Assembly (NCBI GenBank): GCA_937930235.1 | Contig: CALGLJ010000046.1 | Span: forward strand, 1-48,406 | Origin: an uncultured Verrucomicrobiales bacterium | GTDB lineage: Bacteria > Verrucomicrobiota > Verrucomicrobiia > Verrucomicrobiales > Akkermansiaceae | DNA length: 48,406 bases | Direction: 5' to 3' | Part shown: positions 24,514-32,560 of the stretch, one piece after another | Position numbering within the stretch: position 1 is the first letter of the stretch | How the letters are laid out: every line of letters begins with the position of its first letter | Made by a program: the position numbers and the translations under genes | Notes under the pieces: model-generated | What the model was told of the DNA's origin: nothing | The model's input: only the letters and a program-made list of their open reading frames with translations | Database searches by the model: none

Positions 24514-25581
24514 ATGAAAAATAATCCTTCTTCCGTCACCGTTGCTCGCATGACCTATCTGGTATTGTGTGAATTAGCAGGATTAGCGATTGCTTTGAGC
24601 ACTCCGAGTATTCCTACTTGGGCCGGAGTTTTAGGAGGCCTCTTCGTGGCAGGATTCTTCATCATGGTGGAGCTTTTGATGAAAGATTTTACCCTTCGTG
24701 GATTTTCCACCGCGACTTTTGGTTTGCTCGTGGGCCTGCTTTGCGCGTTTCTTCTCACCCGAGTAGGCATCTCAGATTTGGTGTATGTCGCATTATCTCC
24801 TCTTGAGGAGCGAGAAGAGCTACAGGGTGCGCTGGTCTTAGCGATGAATGTATCCCTTTATGCCAGTCTGGGATTTTTGGGAACGGTCCTTGCATTACGC
24901 AGTAGTCAGGAAGATTTTTCTTTCATCATTCCCTACGTTCGTTTCCGGCAAGATTCAGCCTCGGGACAGCCGCTCTTGCTAGATGCTGAAATCATCATGG
25001 ATGGCCGCATTACCCAGTTGATGCGCTCGGGATTTCTGAACGGACGATTGATTGTTCCTCGTTTTGTCCTAGATGAGTTACAAAATCTCGCCGCATCTCC
25101 AAATGCAGCGAAGAGGCAACGCGGACAGCGTGGCCTTGAGGTCTTAGAAGAACTCCAGACGAATCCAGGAATTCCGATCTCGATTCATGATGCGGTCGGC
25201 GTGGCGGAAGATCAGGCGTTGCAGGGGCGCTTAGTTCAGTCCGCAAAGCTACTCTCGGCACGTCTTGTGACCACAGATGAAAATCTCACCAAAGTAGCGC
25301 ACCTTCAAGGAGTGGATATGATTAATATCAATGATCTGGCGGATGCACTCCGCCCGCCATTGGTCGTGGGAGATCGCGTCCATTTGGCCTTGGTTCGTGC
25401 TGGGAAAGATGAGCATCAAGCCGTGGGTTACCTCAATGATGGGACCATGATTGTGGTCAATCATGCGATTTCGAAGATCGGAACCACTCAGGATGTGGTG
25501 GTGATCAGTATGTTGCAGACGAGTGCGGGCCAAATGGTGTTCGCAGAAATGGATGACCCGAAGAAGGGAGTGGGTGAATGA
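24514..25581 (+). CDS. membrane-anchored PIN-TRAM domain protein (YacL family)
   Basis: 355 residues: four hydrophobic helices (about 13-30, 35-54, 66-83, 105-128), a PIN-like nuclease domain at about 155-275 (LLDAEIIMDGRITQLM, VPRFVLDELQNLA, RLVTTDENLTKVA) and a C-terminal TRAM domain at about 285-345. The architecture matches B. subtilis YacL. The first PIN acidic position reads LLDAEIIMDGRI rather than the usual DTSxIIDGRI, but acidic residues are retained. The stop overlaps the xseA start in an ATGA junction, suggesting coupling to exonuclease VII. Confidence 0.9.
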   Translation: MKNNPSSVTVARMTYLVLCELAGLAIALSTPSIPTWAGVLGGLFVAGFFIMVELLMKDFTLRGFSTATFGLLVGLLCAFLLTRVGISDLVYVALSPLEEREELQGALVLAMNVSLYASLGFLGTVLALRSSQEDFSFIIPYVRFRQDSASGQPLLLDAEIIMDGRITQLMRSGFLNGRLIVPRFVLDELQNLAASPNAAKRQRGQRGLEVLEELQTNPGIPISIHDAVGVAEDQALQGRLVQSAKLLSARLVTTDENLTKVAHLQGVDMININDLADALRPPLVVGDRVHLALVRAGKDEHQAVGYLNDGTMIVVNHAISKIGTTQDVVVISMLQTSAGQMVFAEMDDPKKGVGE

Positions 25582-26921
25582 GTCGGGTGGAAGCAATTTC
25601 CGTGACTCGACTGGCCCGTCGCATTCGTAATTTGCTCGAAATAGAAGTTGGCGAGATCTGGGTGGAAGGGGAAGTGAGCAACCTGCGCAGACAAGCAAGT
25701 GGGCATTGGTATTTCTCCCTCAAGGATGAGAGCGCGCAGATTTCCTGTGCCATGTTCGGAGCGAAGCGTCGTGCTGGGGCAGAATTTATCGAGGATGGAA
25801 CAAAAGTGCAGGTTTTCGGAGAGGTGAGTTTCTACGAAGCTCGTGGCAGCACGCAGTTGATTGTGAGGAAAGCGCAAGCGGTGGGTCAGGGGGATTTACA
25901 GGCCCAGTTTGAAGCGCTTAAAAAGAAATTAAATGAGGAAGGGCTTTTTGCGCAGGAGAAGAAAAGAATGCTTCCGTTTTTTCCTCGGACCATCGGCGTG
26001 ATCACTTCACCTACCGGAGCTGCTCTGCAAGATATGGTGAATGTTCTCAGTCGCCGTGCGCCGTGGACTCAGGTGGTGCTTTTCCCCGTCGCGGTGCAGG
26101 GAAAAGGAGCGGAGAAGGGAATCGCAGAAGCGATCTTACAAGCGTCTGATTATTCACCACGCCCCGAAGTATTGATCGTAGGTCGAGGAGGGGGATCGCT
26201 CGAAGATCTCTGGAATTTTAACGAAGAAGTGGTCGCGCGTGCGATTGCCCGCTGCGAGATTCCGGTAGTCAGTGCGGTGGGCCATGAGATTGATTTTACC
26301 ATCGCAGACTTTGTCGCGGACTTGCGCGCTCCGACTCCCAGTGCCGCTGCGGAGTTGGTTGTTCCAGATCGGAAGGAATTGTTAGAAAAAGTCAATCGGG
26401 TTGGAGATCGATTGCATCGGCAAGTGACGGGCTCCCTTGAACGTCTCGAAGAACGAGTAGATCGTCTGGCCGCTGGCGTCATGGGGCAATCTGCCGAGCG
26501 GATTCTCCGAGAACCTTTCTTGCGTTTGGAGGAGGCTCGGCGGGACCTGCTTGAGGTGGTGAAAGATCGTCTTCATCAGAAAGAAAAATTGATCGCTGAT
26601 TCTCATATTGCTTGGCAAAGATTTCATCCGCTCAAAGTGATCCAGCGGAGAAATGAACGCCTGAAGCAGGCCCGAGTTGATTTTCTGCGAGTGACGCAAG
26701 AGAGCCTGAGTTCGCGAGAACGACGACTCAGAAATTTGGAAGATCAACTGCGACTTCTGAGTCCTGAAGCCACTCTCAAGCGTGGATATACCATGACGCT
26801 AGATGCGGACGGGCAATCAATCGGAGATGTTTCACTCCTTAAAGAAGGAGAGCAGATCACGACTAAAACTGCGACCGGCGAAGCTCTGAGTAGAGTTGAG
26901 AAAATTTCATTTGAGCATTAA
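25578..26921 (+). CDS. xseA: exodeoxyribonuclease VII large subunit
   Basis: Catalytic and DNA-binding subunit of the single-strand exonuclease that trims DNA in repair. 447 residues: N-terminal OB-fold (ISVTRLARRIRNLLEIEVGEIWVEGEVSNLRRQ, GHWYFSLKDESAQISC), core with IGVITSPTGAALQDMVNVLSRR, GRGGGSLEDLWNFNEEVVARAI and SAVGHEIDFTIADFVADLRAPTPSAAAEL, then a long coiled coil (about 275-400) and LKRGYTMTLDADG at the C-terminus. It overlaps the PIN-TRAM gene by 4 bases and the convergent GT51 gene by 15. No xseB was seen in the window. Confidence 0.96.
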   Translation: MSRVEAISVTRLARRIRNLLEIEVGEIWVEGEVSNLRRQASGHWYFSLKDESAQISCAMFGAKRRAGAEFIEDGTKVQVFGEVSFYEARGSTQLIVRKAQAVGQGDLQAQFEALKKKLNEEGLFAQEKKRMLPFFPRTIGVITSPTGAALQDMVNVLSRRAPWTQVVLFPVAVQGKGAEKGIAEAILQASDYSPRPEVLIVGRGGGSLEDLWNFNEEVVARAIARCEIPVVSAVGHEIDFTIADFVADLRAPTPSAAAELVVPDRKELLEKVNRVGDRLHRQVTGSLERLEERVDRLAAGVMGQSAERILREPFLRLEEARRDLLEVVKDRLHQKEKLIADSHIAWQRFHPLKVIQRRNERLKQARVDFLRVTQESLSSRERRLRNLEDQLRLLSPEATLKRGYTMTLDADGQSIGDVSLLKEGEQITTKTATGEALSRVEKISFEH

Positions 26922-28520
26922 TGCTTGCCGGAGATCAATCTGGAGCGATGCGAGTTGCGGGATTTTTTTTGGCTGATCAAAGCCGATCCAGGTGATGATG
27001 ATTTTTTCTTTAGAGATCGCGGCTCCCCAGAGATCGGCCCGGGAGGGGGAGGTGCCGATGATGATTTGAGGGAGTTGTTCCGAGCAGGCGTGCTTCGAGA
27101 AAGCGGGGTAGTGTTGCGGGTCGAGATGAAAGAGTGAATGTTCTCCTTCGTGAACTTGGTGGATCAATCTGGGGGTGGGACGCTGACCTTTGTTGATGAT
27201 CGTAGCGAGGCCGATGGCGATTTCTTGTAAGGAGGCGGTCATGGTGCCTCGGTAAAGGTCTTCTCCTGTGCCGAACTGACCTTCAAATCCGAATCGCTTG
27301 AGGAGTTTGAGCGTTTCTTTCTCGCCGAGTTGTCTGGCGCTCACGACAGGTTTTCCTGAGATCGGGACATGGCCTCTTTCGCGAGCGCAGGTATTGATAA
27401 AGGGTTCGATCATGGCGGCTCCGATTCCTCGGCGAGAGTCGAGCGCTCGATTGAATCCCGTGGGTCGTTCTCCTCGACAGCCAATGATACCCAGGAGGTC
27501 GCCGGTCGCTGGTTCGAGTGCGAGAGCAGCGACTTGGATGCCATCGGGAAGAGGGAGAGAAGGGAAAATTTTTTCGAGAGATTGTTGGGTTTTTAAATCA
27601 ATACTGGAGGTGACTTTAAGTCCGCCCACGGTGATTTGACTGCGATCAAGAGCTTTTTCGAGTGGTCTGCGCAGGGCGCGTGCAGCGTGGCTGGTTTGGG
27701 TCAGTGCTTTGTTAGATTCTTGTAATTTCAGAGGAACGTTTTTGATGAGATCGACATCTGCTTGAGTGAGCTCTCCGGTGTGTAAGAGGCGGGCAAGGAC
27801 TTCGTCTCGTTGCTGGAGCGCTCCGGGCAAATTTCGGAGAGGAGAAAAGGCGTGAGGGCCTCGAATAATTCCAACGAGAAGAGCTGATTGATTTCGATTG
27901 AGATCACGGCTGGTCGTCCCAAAGTAGGTGAGGGCAGCTTCTTCCAGACCATGGCATCCAGATCCGAAGTAGATTCGGTTGAGGTAGTGTTTGAGTATTT
28001 GATCTTTAGAATATTGGCCTTCGATCCGATAGGTGATCGCAATTTCGAGGAACTTACGGTTGAGTGATTTTTTCTCACGAAGGTCGAAGCTATTCCGTGC
28101 GAGCTGCATGCTTAAGGTGGAAGCACCTTGGGTGAAGTCCATGTCTTTGACATTGCGAATCATCGCGCGAGCGAGTCCTCGGAAGTCGACTCCAGAGTGT
28201 TCCATGAAACGAGCATCTTCACGCGCAAAGAGAGCCATTTTTAAAAAATGGGGAATGTCTTCTTCGCTGAGCAGGCGTCGATTGGCTCCGTGAATGGTAT
28301 CGAGTTCTTTGAGGTGGCGATCGAGGAGGATGGTACGAGCAGGAATGGCTTCGACATCTTTGAGATTAAATTGAGATGATTTCCAGCTATACCATCCGCA
28401 GAGAATCAGGAAAGGAATGAGGAAAGTGAGAGTGGCGATCCAGCAAAAATATATGGCGCGTCTAATGGTCCAGAGGAGATTTCCTGGTCTGCGCGCTTCT
28501 CTGGAGCGGAACCAATTCAT
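26907..28520 (-). CDS. GT51 peptidoglycan glycosyltransferase with inactive transpeptidase-like domain
   Basis: Class A PBP architecture in 537 residues. One membrane helix at 22-44; glycosyltransferase-51 domain at about 75-235 with EDARF (Glu101), QGASTLSMQLARN, RKFLEI and LNRIYFGSGCHGLEEAA, all intact, so lipid II polymerisation is expected. The following transpeptidase region is short and lacks catalytic residues: the segment where relatives have GSTFKPF reads GAAMIEPF (367-374), without Ser or Lys, and the KTGTT segment reads IIIGTSPSRADLWG, without Lys. WIGFDQPKK still marks the fold. The track start at 28658 lies in the upstream gene; ATG 28520, seven bases after that gene's stop, begins the protein proper. 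Confidence 0.92.
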   Translation of the reverse strand: MNWFRSREARRPGNLLWTIRRAIYFCWIATLTFLIPFLILCGWYSWKSSQFNLKDVEAIPARTILLDRHLKELDTIHGANRRLLSEEDIPHFLKMALFAREDARFMEHSGVDFRGLARAMIRNVKDMDFTQGASTLSMQLARNSFDLREKKSLNRKFLEIAITYRIEGQYSKDQILKHYLNRIYFGSGCHGLEEAALTYFGTTSRDLNRNQSALLVGIIRGPHAFSPLRNLPGALQQRDEVLARLLHTGELTQADVDLIKNVPLKLQESNKALTQTSHAARALRRPLEKALDRSQITVGGLKVTSSIDLKTQQSLEKIFPSLPLPDGIQVAALALEPATGDLLGIIGCRGERPTGFNRALDSRRGIGAAMIEPFINTCARERGHVPISGKPVVSARQLGEKETLKLLKRFGFEGQFGTGEDLYRGTMTASLQEIAIGLATIINKGQRPTPRLIHQVHEGEHSLFHLDPQHYPAFSKHACSEQLPQIIIGTSPSRADLWGAAISKEKIIITWIGFDQPKKIPQLASLQIDLRQALMLK

Positions 28521-28527
28521 GGCATGA

Positions 28528-29244
28528 TCACTGGAATACAGGGAAGGCGGCGGCGACGTTCGCAGCTTCCGGAGGGGTGACTTCTTTTTCGGGAGCGCAC
28601 AGGGGGATAATGGATAAGTAAAGTGCGGTGCCGCGATCGTGTCCAATTTCACCGACATTCAGAACAGCGGCACAGTGGGGAATTTTTTTGAGCTCAAGAA
28701 TGTCTTTTGGGGCGTAAGCTTGCGAGAGTGGGGTTGTTCCTGGGAGAAGATACTCGATGAAGACTGGATACGGGATTGGGTCAGCAAGATCATCTGGGCG
28801 AACCATTGCTTGGGCGCGAACGACGGTGCCGGAGGGGAAGAAATCGTCTTCTGTCAGGGGCCGCGTTTCGATTACTTGAAATTCCCCTGTGACATAGGTG
28901 AGGAAGAGATTCTTGCGGTAATTCGTTAAGTAAGCACGTTTGAGTTCCTGATTCAGGACTTTCAGTTCTTCCTCACGGTAGCGTTGGAACTCGGCTTCGA
29001 GGCTGAGAGGGGTGCTTGTTTTGCGAGGTGAGGGTGCAGTGGTGGGAGTGAATTTTTCCAAAGGTTGAATACGCCCCACCTTGAGCATGAGTTGGTAGCT
29101 CGTCGGGTGAGTGGGATCACGAAACAGATTGAGGCAGACTTGCCACGAGGTGATGGCAAGGGCAATGGCGACGACGTTGGCGAGAAACCACCAGAACATC
29201 GGGGGACGACGTTTCACGAAGTCTTCGAGATCGCTCTTAGCCAT
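28528..29244 (-). CDS. membrane-anchored protein of unknown function, upstream of GT51 gene
   Basis: 238 residues, family not recognised. One hydrophobic helix at 16-38 (MFWWFLANVVAIALAITSWQV), a Pro/Thr-rich linker with KFTPTTAPSPRKTSTP near 65-80, a helical stretch LSLEAEFQRYREEELKVLNQELKRAYLTNYRK, and a compact domain with RPLTEDDFFPSGTVVRAQAMVRP, PVFIEYLLPG and KKIPHCAAVLNVGEIGHDRGTALYL. It probably sits in the inner membrane facing the periplasm. Its stop is seven bases before the GT51 start, so the pair is likely cotranscribed and may act together on the cell wall (inference). Confidence 0.7.
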   Translation of the reverse strand: MAKSDLEDFVKRRPPMFWWFLANVVAIALAITSWQVCLNLFRDPTHPTSYQLMLKVGRIQPLEKFTPTTAPSPRKTSTPLSLEAEFQRYREEELKVLNQELKRAYLTNYRKNLFLTYVTGEFQVIETRPLTEDDFFPSGTVVRAQAMVRPDDLADPIPYPVFIEYLLPGTTPLSQAYAPKDILELKKIPHCAAVLNVGEIGHDRGTALYLSIIPLCAPEKEVTPPEAANVAAAFPVFQ

Positions 29245-29257
29245 GATCGCGCACCGC

Positions 29258-29638
29258 TTACTTACAGGCCGTCCCGTCTAGGGCGGGATCGTATTCGGGC
29301 TTTTTGCCCTCTTCACTGGGTTCAAAGGAAGTCCCGCATCCACAAGAGCGTGCCGCATTTGGATTAAAAATTTTAAACCCCCGGTCGGAGAGCGCGTCGG
29401 TAAAGTCTACCGTGCATCCGGTGAGGAAATCGAAGGAATCATGTGCCACAATGAAGCGGGTGCCATTCATGTCGATGATTTGATCACCTTCTTCAGGTTC
29501 TGCGATGCGCATGGTGTAGGCTAGACCTGCGCAGCCTCCACGCTCAACTCCCAGTCTGAGGCCAGAGCCTGCGGGAGCGTCCTTGGTGAGCAAAAGGGCG
29601 GTGAGCTCTTCGGCAGCTTTTGGAGTAATGTCGATCAT
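29258..29638 (-). CDS. A-type iron-sulfur carrier (IscA/ErpA/HesB family)
   Basis: A-type carrier that binds Fe-S clusters or iron and passes them to apo-proteins. ITPKAAEELTALL, then the three conserved cysteines in GGCAG and SCGCG near the C-terminus. From ATG 29638 (MIDITPKAAEEL) it is 126 residues; the track's TTG at 29677 adds 13 residues that do not fit the family. After SCGCGTSFEP there is a 20-residue extension EEGKKPEYDPALDGTACK not usual in E. coli IscA. It is upstream of, and colinear with, the two envelope genes. The exact role among IscA, ErpA and SufA is not resolvable. Confidence 0.9.
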   Translation of the reverse strand: MIDITPKAAEELTALLLTKDAPAGSGLRLGVERGGCAGLAYTMRIAEPEEGDQIIDMNGTRFIVAHDSFDFLTGCTVDFTDALSDRGFKIFNPNAARSCGCGTSFEPSEEGKKPEYDPALDGTACK

Positions 29639-29734
29639 GATATCTTGGTGGAAGCTTAAGCTGAATGAAGTGAGCAAGCAACCCTCGCTTGATTTCTAAA
29701 AGAATGATCGCATTGTTGCGGAAATCAATTGTTC

Positions 29735-30166
29735 ATGAAATCCGAGAAGCAAATCATCGGTCGGAGGGAGTGGCTCTCAATTCCAGAACTCAACTTAGGG
29801 CCTTTGCGAGGGAAAGTCGATACCGGAGCGCGAACGTCTTCCCTTCATGCCACGGAAATCGAAGCTTTTGAAAAAGAGAATGTTTTGTGGGTTCGTTTCT
29901 TGAGTGTCGATGGAAAAACTTGTGAGGCTCCGCTTGTTTTCACCAAAAAAGTGAAAAGCTCGAATGGAGAAGTGAAGGAACGTTACTTTATCGAAGTCAC
30001 CGGAGTGACCCTCACGGGAGAGGAACTGAACCTTTTGCTGAGTTTGAGCTCGCGAGACACCATGAAATGCCCGCTTTTGCTTGGACGCAGGGCGCTGACA
30101 CCCTTTTTAGTAGATTCAAGTCAGAGTCAGCTTTTAGGGAAGCCATACCCTGAGCATGACAAATGA
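29735..30166 (+). CDS. RimB-type retropepsin-like aspartic protease (ATP-dependent zinc protease family)
   Basis: 143 residues matching the PF05618-type family: REWLSIPELNLGPLRGKVDTGARTSSLHA, with the DTGA motif at 29-32 typical of retropepsin-like aspartic proteases, and CPLLLGRRALTPFLVD near the C-terminus. Members near rimK degrade poly-glutamate tails in some bacteria (RimB); others are annotated as ATP-dependent zinc proteases. No rimK is nearby, so the role is uncertain. The track's start is TTG 29729; ATG 29735 (MKSEKQIIGRREW) is preferred. Confidence 0.88.
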   Translation: MKSEKQIIGRREWLSIPELNLGPLRGKVDTGARTSSLHATEIEAFEKENVLWVRFLSVDGKTCEAPLVFTKKVKSSNGEVKERYFIEVTGVTLTGEELNLLLSLSSRDTMKCPLLLGRRALTPFLVDSSQSQLLGKPYPEHDK

Positions 30167-30180
30167 ATGGACACGTGATG

Positions 30181-30200
30181 AGGGCATAAAAAAATGCCCT
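30181..30200. terminator. hairpin AGGGCAT/ATGCCCT between convergent genes
   Basis: 7-bp perfect stem around a six-A loop, between the protease (plus) and rpsU (minus), which converge. Neither side has a clear U-tract after the stem, so it is at best a weak bidirectional terminator or an RNA-end stabiliser. Confidence 0.4.
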
Positions 30201-30248
30201 GTGAAACGAATCATCAGGACATTTAAAGAAAATGGATGAGTCAAATAA

Positions 30249-30503
30249 TCACTCAATGAAAGAAGCGGACTCCATAGAAGCAGTCACATCTTGTCCTTCA
30301 GATTGATAACGCCAACGCACTTTATTTCGCTTAGGAGCGGTGCGAGCCTTACGGATTTTACGGTCAGTAGTAGACTCATGAGCACGGCGGCGACGCATTT
30401 CTTCGAGGATACCCTCGGTATCGAGTTTGGTCTTGAGACGCTTGAGAGCCCGATCGACAGTCTCTCCGTTTTTGATGGCTACGCCACGTAATGCTTTCGA
30501 CAT
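30249..30503 (-). CDS. rpsU: 30S ribosomal protein bS21
   Basis: Small-subunit protein near the anti-Shine-Dalgarno end of 16S rRNA. GVAIKNGETVDRALKRLKTKLDTEGILEEMRRRRAHE is the family core, followed by a basic stretch RKIRKARTAPKRNKVRWRY. At 84 residues it is longer than the usual 58-71 because of the tail QSEGQDVTASMESASFIE. No Shine-Dalgarno sequence precedes the ATG. It appears monocistronic. Confidence 0.9.
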   Translation of the reverse strand: MSKALRGVAIKNGETVDRALKRLKTKLDTEGILEEMRRRRAHESTTDRKIRKARTAPKRNKVRWRYQSEGQDVTASMESASFIE

Positions 30504-30673
30504 GATTGAATGATCCGTAAATTTTGTTGCGGGAGCGGGAAAATAGATATTTTCGCATGCAGGTCAAGCGGGAAACAATGATTTTTCAGAGTTCATTTTG
30601 CATGTCCTTACGTGTCAGCTCCTACTCATTCATGAAAAATCGATTTTAAGGGCACCTTAACGATTCTCGTCGT

Positions 30674-31309
30674 TCAGGAAGGTCGTAGATTTTCGATCAT
30701 TTCCATCAGATGGTAAGCGAGATGTTCTTTACTCTCTTTCGGTAAATTCTCGGTGCGATCAGGGAAGACGAGCATGACTTCATTCTCTTGGGAATCGAAG
30801 CCGATGTCTTTGCGTGAGACATCATTGGCGATCACCACATCACAGTTTTTACGGAGACATTTTCCGCGAGCGTTTTCTTCAACGTGTTCTGTTTCTGCGG
30901 CAAAGCCGACAAGAGTCCCTTCGAACTTCATGACGGTGCGAGCCGAGCCGAGAATATCTTTGGTTTTTTCAAGGGTGAGCGTCAGTTGTTCCCCGGATTT
31001 TTTGATTTTTTGATCAGCAACCTGCGCCGGAGTATAATCCGCTACGGCGGCGGCAAAGATGGCAATGTCGTGTCTGCCAATTTGAGATTCGACCGCTTGA
31101 TACATTTCCGCGGCGGATTCGACAGGGAGATAATCGACCCTTTCCGGGAGGTCGAGCGAGGTCGGCCCCGAGATGAGAAGAACTTCATGCCCCCGTTTTG
31201 CAGCGGCGGCGGCTAGTGAATAGCCCATCTTTCCAGAAGAGCGATTTGTAAGATAGCGGACCGGATCGATTGGCTCGCGAGTTGGACCGGCCGTGATGAG
31301 GATTTTCAT
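30674..31309 (-). CDS. coaB: phosphopantothenate-cysteine ligase (stand-alone CoaB)
   Basis: Joins cysteine to 4'-phosphopantothenate in coenzyme A synthesis. 211 residues equal to the C-terminal half of fused CoaBC (Dfp): ITAGPTREPIDPVRYLTNRSSGKMG, FAAAVADYTP, KIKKS (the conserved Lys motif) and VIANDVSR. Translation overlaps coaC by 4 bases (ATGA at 31306-31309), so the enzyme is split into two coupled polypeptides here. Third gene of the gmk-coaC-coaB operon. Confidence 0.93.
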   Translation of the reverse strand: MKILITAGPTREPIDPVRYLTNRSSGKMGYSLAAAAAKRGHEVLLISGPTSLDLPERVDYLPVESAAEMYQAVESQIGRHDIAIFAAAVADYTPAQVADQKIKKSGEQLTLTLEKTKDILGSARTVMKFEGTLVGFAAETEHVEENARGKCLRKNCDVVIANDVSRKDIGFDSQENEVMLVFPDRTENLPKESKEHLAYHLMEMIENLRPS

Positions 31310-31839
31310 GAAATGGCTTTTACGGCTGAGAGAATATCGTCGATATCGGCAAGTCGACCGGTGCCTTGATATCCGCAGGCAAGATCTCCTTCCGCAGGGT
31401 CAATGAAGAGCACTCCGTCTTCTTTTAGCTGGGCGAGGTTGCGTTGGGTGGCTGGATGGTGCCACATTTTACCATTCATGGCGGGCGCGACCAAAGCGGG
31501 GGTTTCGCGAGGGAGGGCGAGATAAATTGCAGAGAGAGGGTCAGGAGAGATCCCATTGGCAAATTGCCCCAGGGTGTCGGCACAAGCAGGGGCCACTAGG
31601 AAGAGGTCTGCTTGATCGGCAAGCTCGATATGGCCCGGTTTCCACGAGTTTTTTTCATCCTCTAGGGAAATCAGAACAGGCTGTCGCGAGAGCACCTGTA
31701 AGGTGAGTGGAGTGATGAATTCAGTAGCAGCCTTCGTCATGACACAGTGTACTTCGTGTCCTGCTTTGGTGAGTTGACTGGTGAGGTCAGCCGCTTTGTA
31801 GGCAGCAATCGAACCGGTGATTCCTAGGACAATATTCAT
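31306..31839 (-). CDS. coaC: phosphopantothenoylcysteine decarboxylase (stand-alone CoaC)
   Basis: Flavoprotein decarboxylase of the CoA pathway, 177 residues. LGITGSIAAYKAADL at the N-terminus, active-site His in PGHIELAD, PAMNGKMWHHPATQRNL (PXMNXXMW motif) and the substrate-clamp Cys in GDLACGYQGTGRL. All key residues are intact. It overlaps gmk upstream and coaB downstream by 4 bases each. In most bacteria this domain is fused to CoaB. Confidence 0.93.
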   Translation of the reverse strand: MNIVLGITGSIAAYKAADLTSQLTKAGHEVHCVMTKAATEFITPLTLQVLSRQPVLISLEDEKNSWKPGHIELADQADLFLVAPACADTLGQFANGISPDPLSAIYLALPRETPALVAPAMNGKMWHHPATQRNLAQLKEDGVLFIDPAEGDLACGYQGTGRLADIDDILSAVKAIS

Positions 31840-32435
31840 TTGGTCAGGCGTGAAATTTTGAGACGTTCAGCTACGAGGAGTGCTTTGAATTTACGATAGT
31901 CTTCTTCGCGGGTCGCAGAAACGATGCGGTAGGTGTATTCAGTCCAGTGGGTCATTTCTTCAAGAGCATTTTCCATGCGCAGCGCGATGATATTATCTTG
32001 GTCAGTCCCGCGGCCCACAAGGCGGGCTTTGAGTTCTTGTTCACTGGGCGGCATGACAAAGAGGTCCACCAGCGCGGCCTGAATGTCGACGTTTGAACAA
32101 TGGCGGACTTGCTCCGCTCCCTGCACATCAATATCCATTACGACATCAATGCCCTTCGCGAGAAAATCGAGGACTTCCGAGCGCAGGGTACCATAATGAT
32201 TTTGATGAACCTCTGCATGTTCGAGGAAATCACCAGCATCGATCCGCTGTTGAAAGTCTTTCCGGTCTAAAAAGTGATAATCGACCCCATGGACTTCACC
32301 TTCGCGAGGAGGGCGGGTGGTGCAAGAGATGGAGTAATGAGCTTCTTTTTCATCAGCTAAACGACGGCAAAGAGTCGTTTTTCCAGACCCCGAAGGGCCT
32401 GAGACTAATAACAGAATTCCAGTGCGCGCGCTCAC
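31836..32435 (-). CDS. gmk: guanylate kinase
   Basis: Phosphorylates GMP to GDP. 199 residues: P-loop SGPSGSGKTT near 11-20, SISCTTRPPREGEVHGVDYHFLD (GMP-binding), FLEHAEVHQNHYGTLRSEV, and VVMDIDVQGAEQVR. First in a gmk-coaC-coaB operon with 4-base overlaps. rpoZ, often between gmk and coaBC, is absent here. Confidence 0.96.
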   Translation of the reverse strand: MSARTGILLLVSGPSGSGKTTLCRRLADEKEAHYSISCTTRPPREGEVHGVDYHFLDRKDFQQRIDAGDFLEHAEVHQNHYGTLRSEVLDFLAKGIDVVMDIDVQGAEQVRHCSNVDIQAALVDLFVMPPSEQELKARLVGRGTDQDNIIALRMENALEEMTHWTEYTYRIVSATREEDYRKFKALLVAERLKISRLTK

Positions 32436-32560
32436 GAGGGCAAATTTATGGAGGAGAGTCCGAAAGGTAAAGGCAGCAAAGAGGAGTGATTCTCATTAGC
32501 CGAAAAGACAGGCATGGGGCTTGATAAGCGGGTCGACTCCCGATAGAGCCATCCCGCACC

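Noticed and set aside
31836-32435. rpoZ between gmk and coaC
   Set aside because: The genes overlap by four bases, so no room for it.
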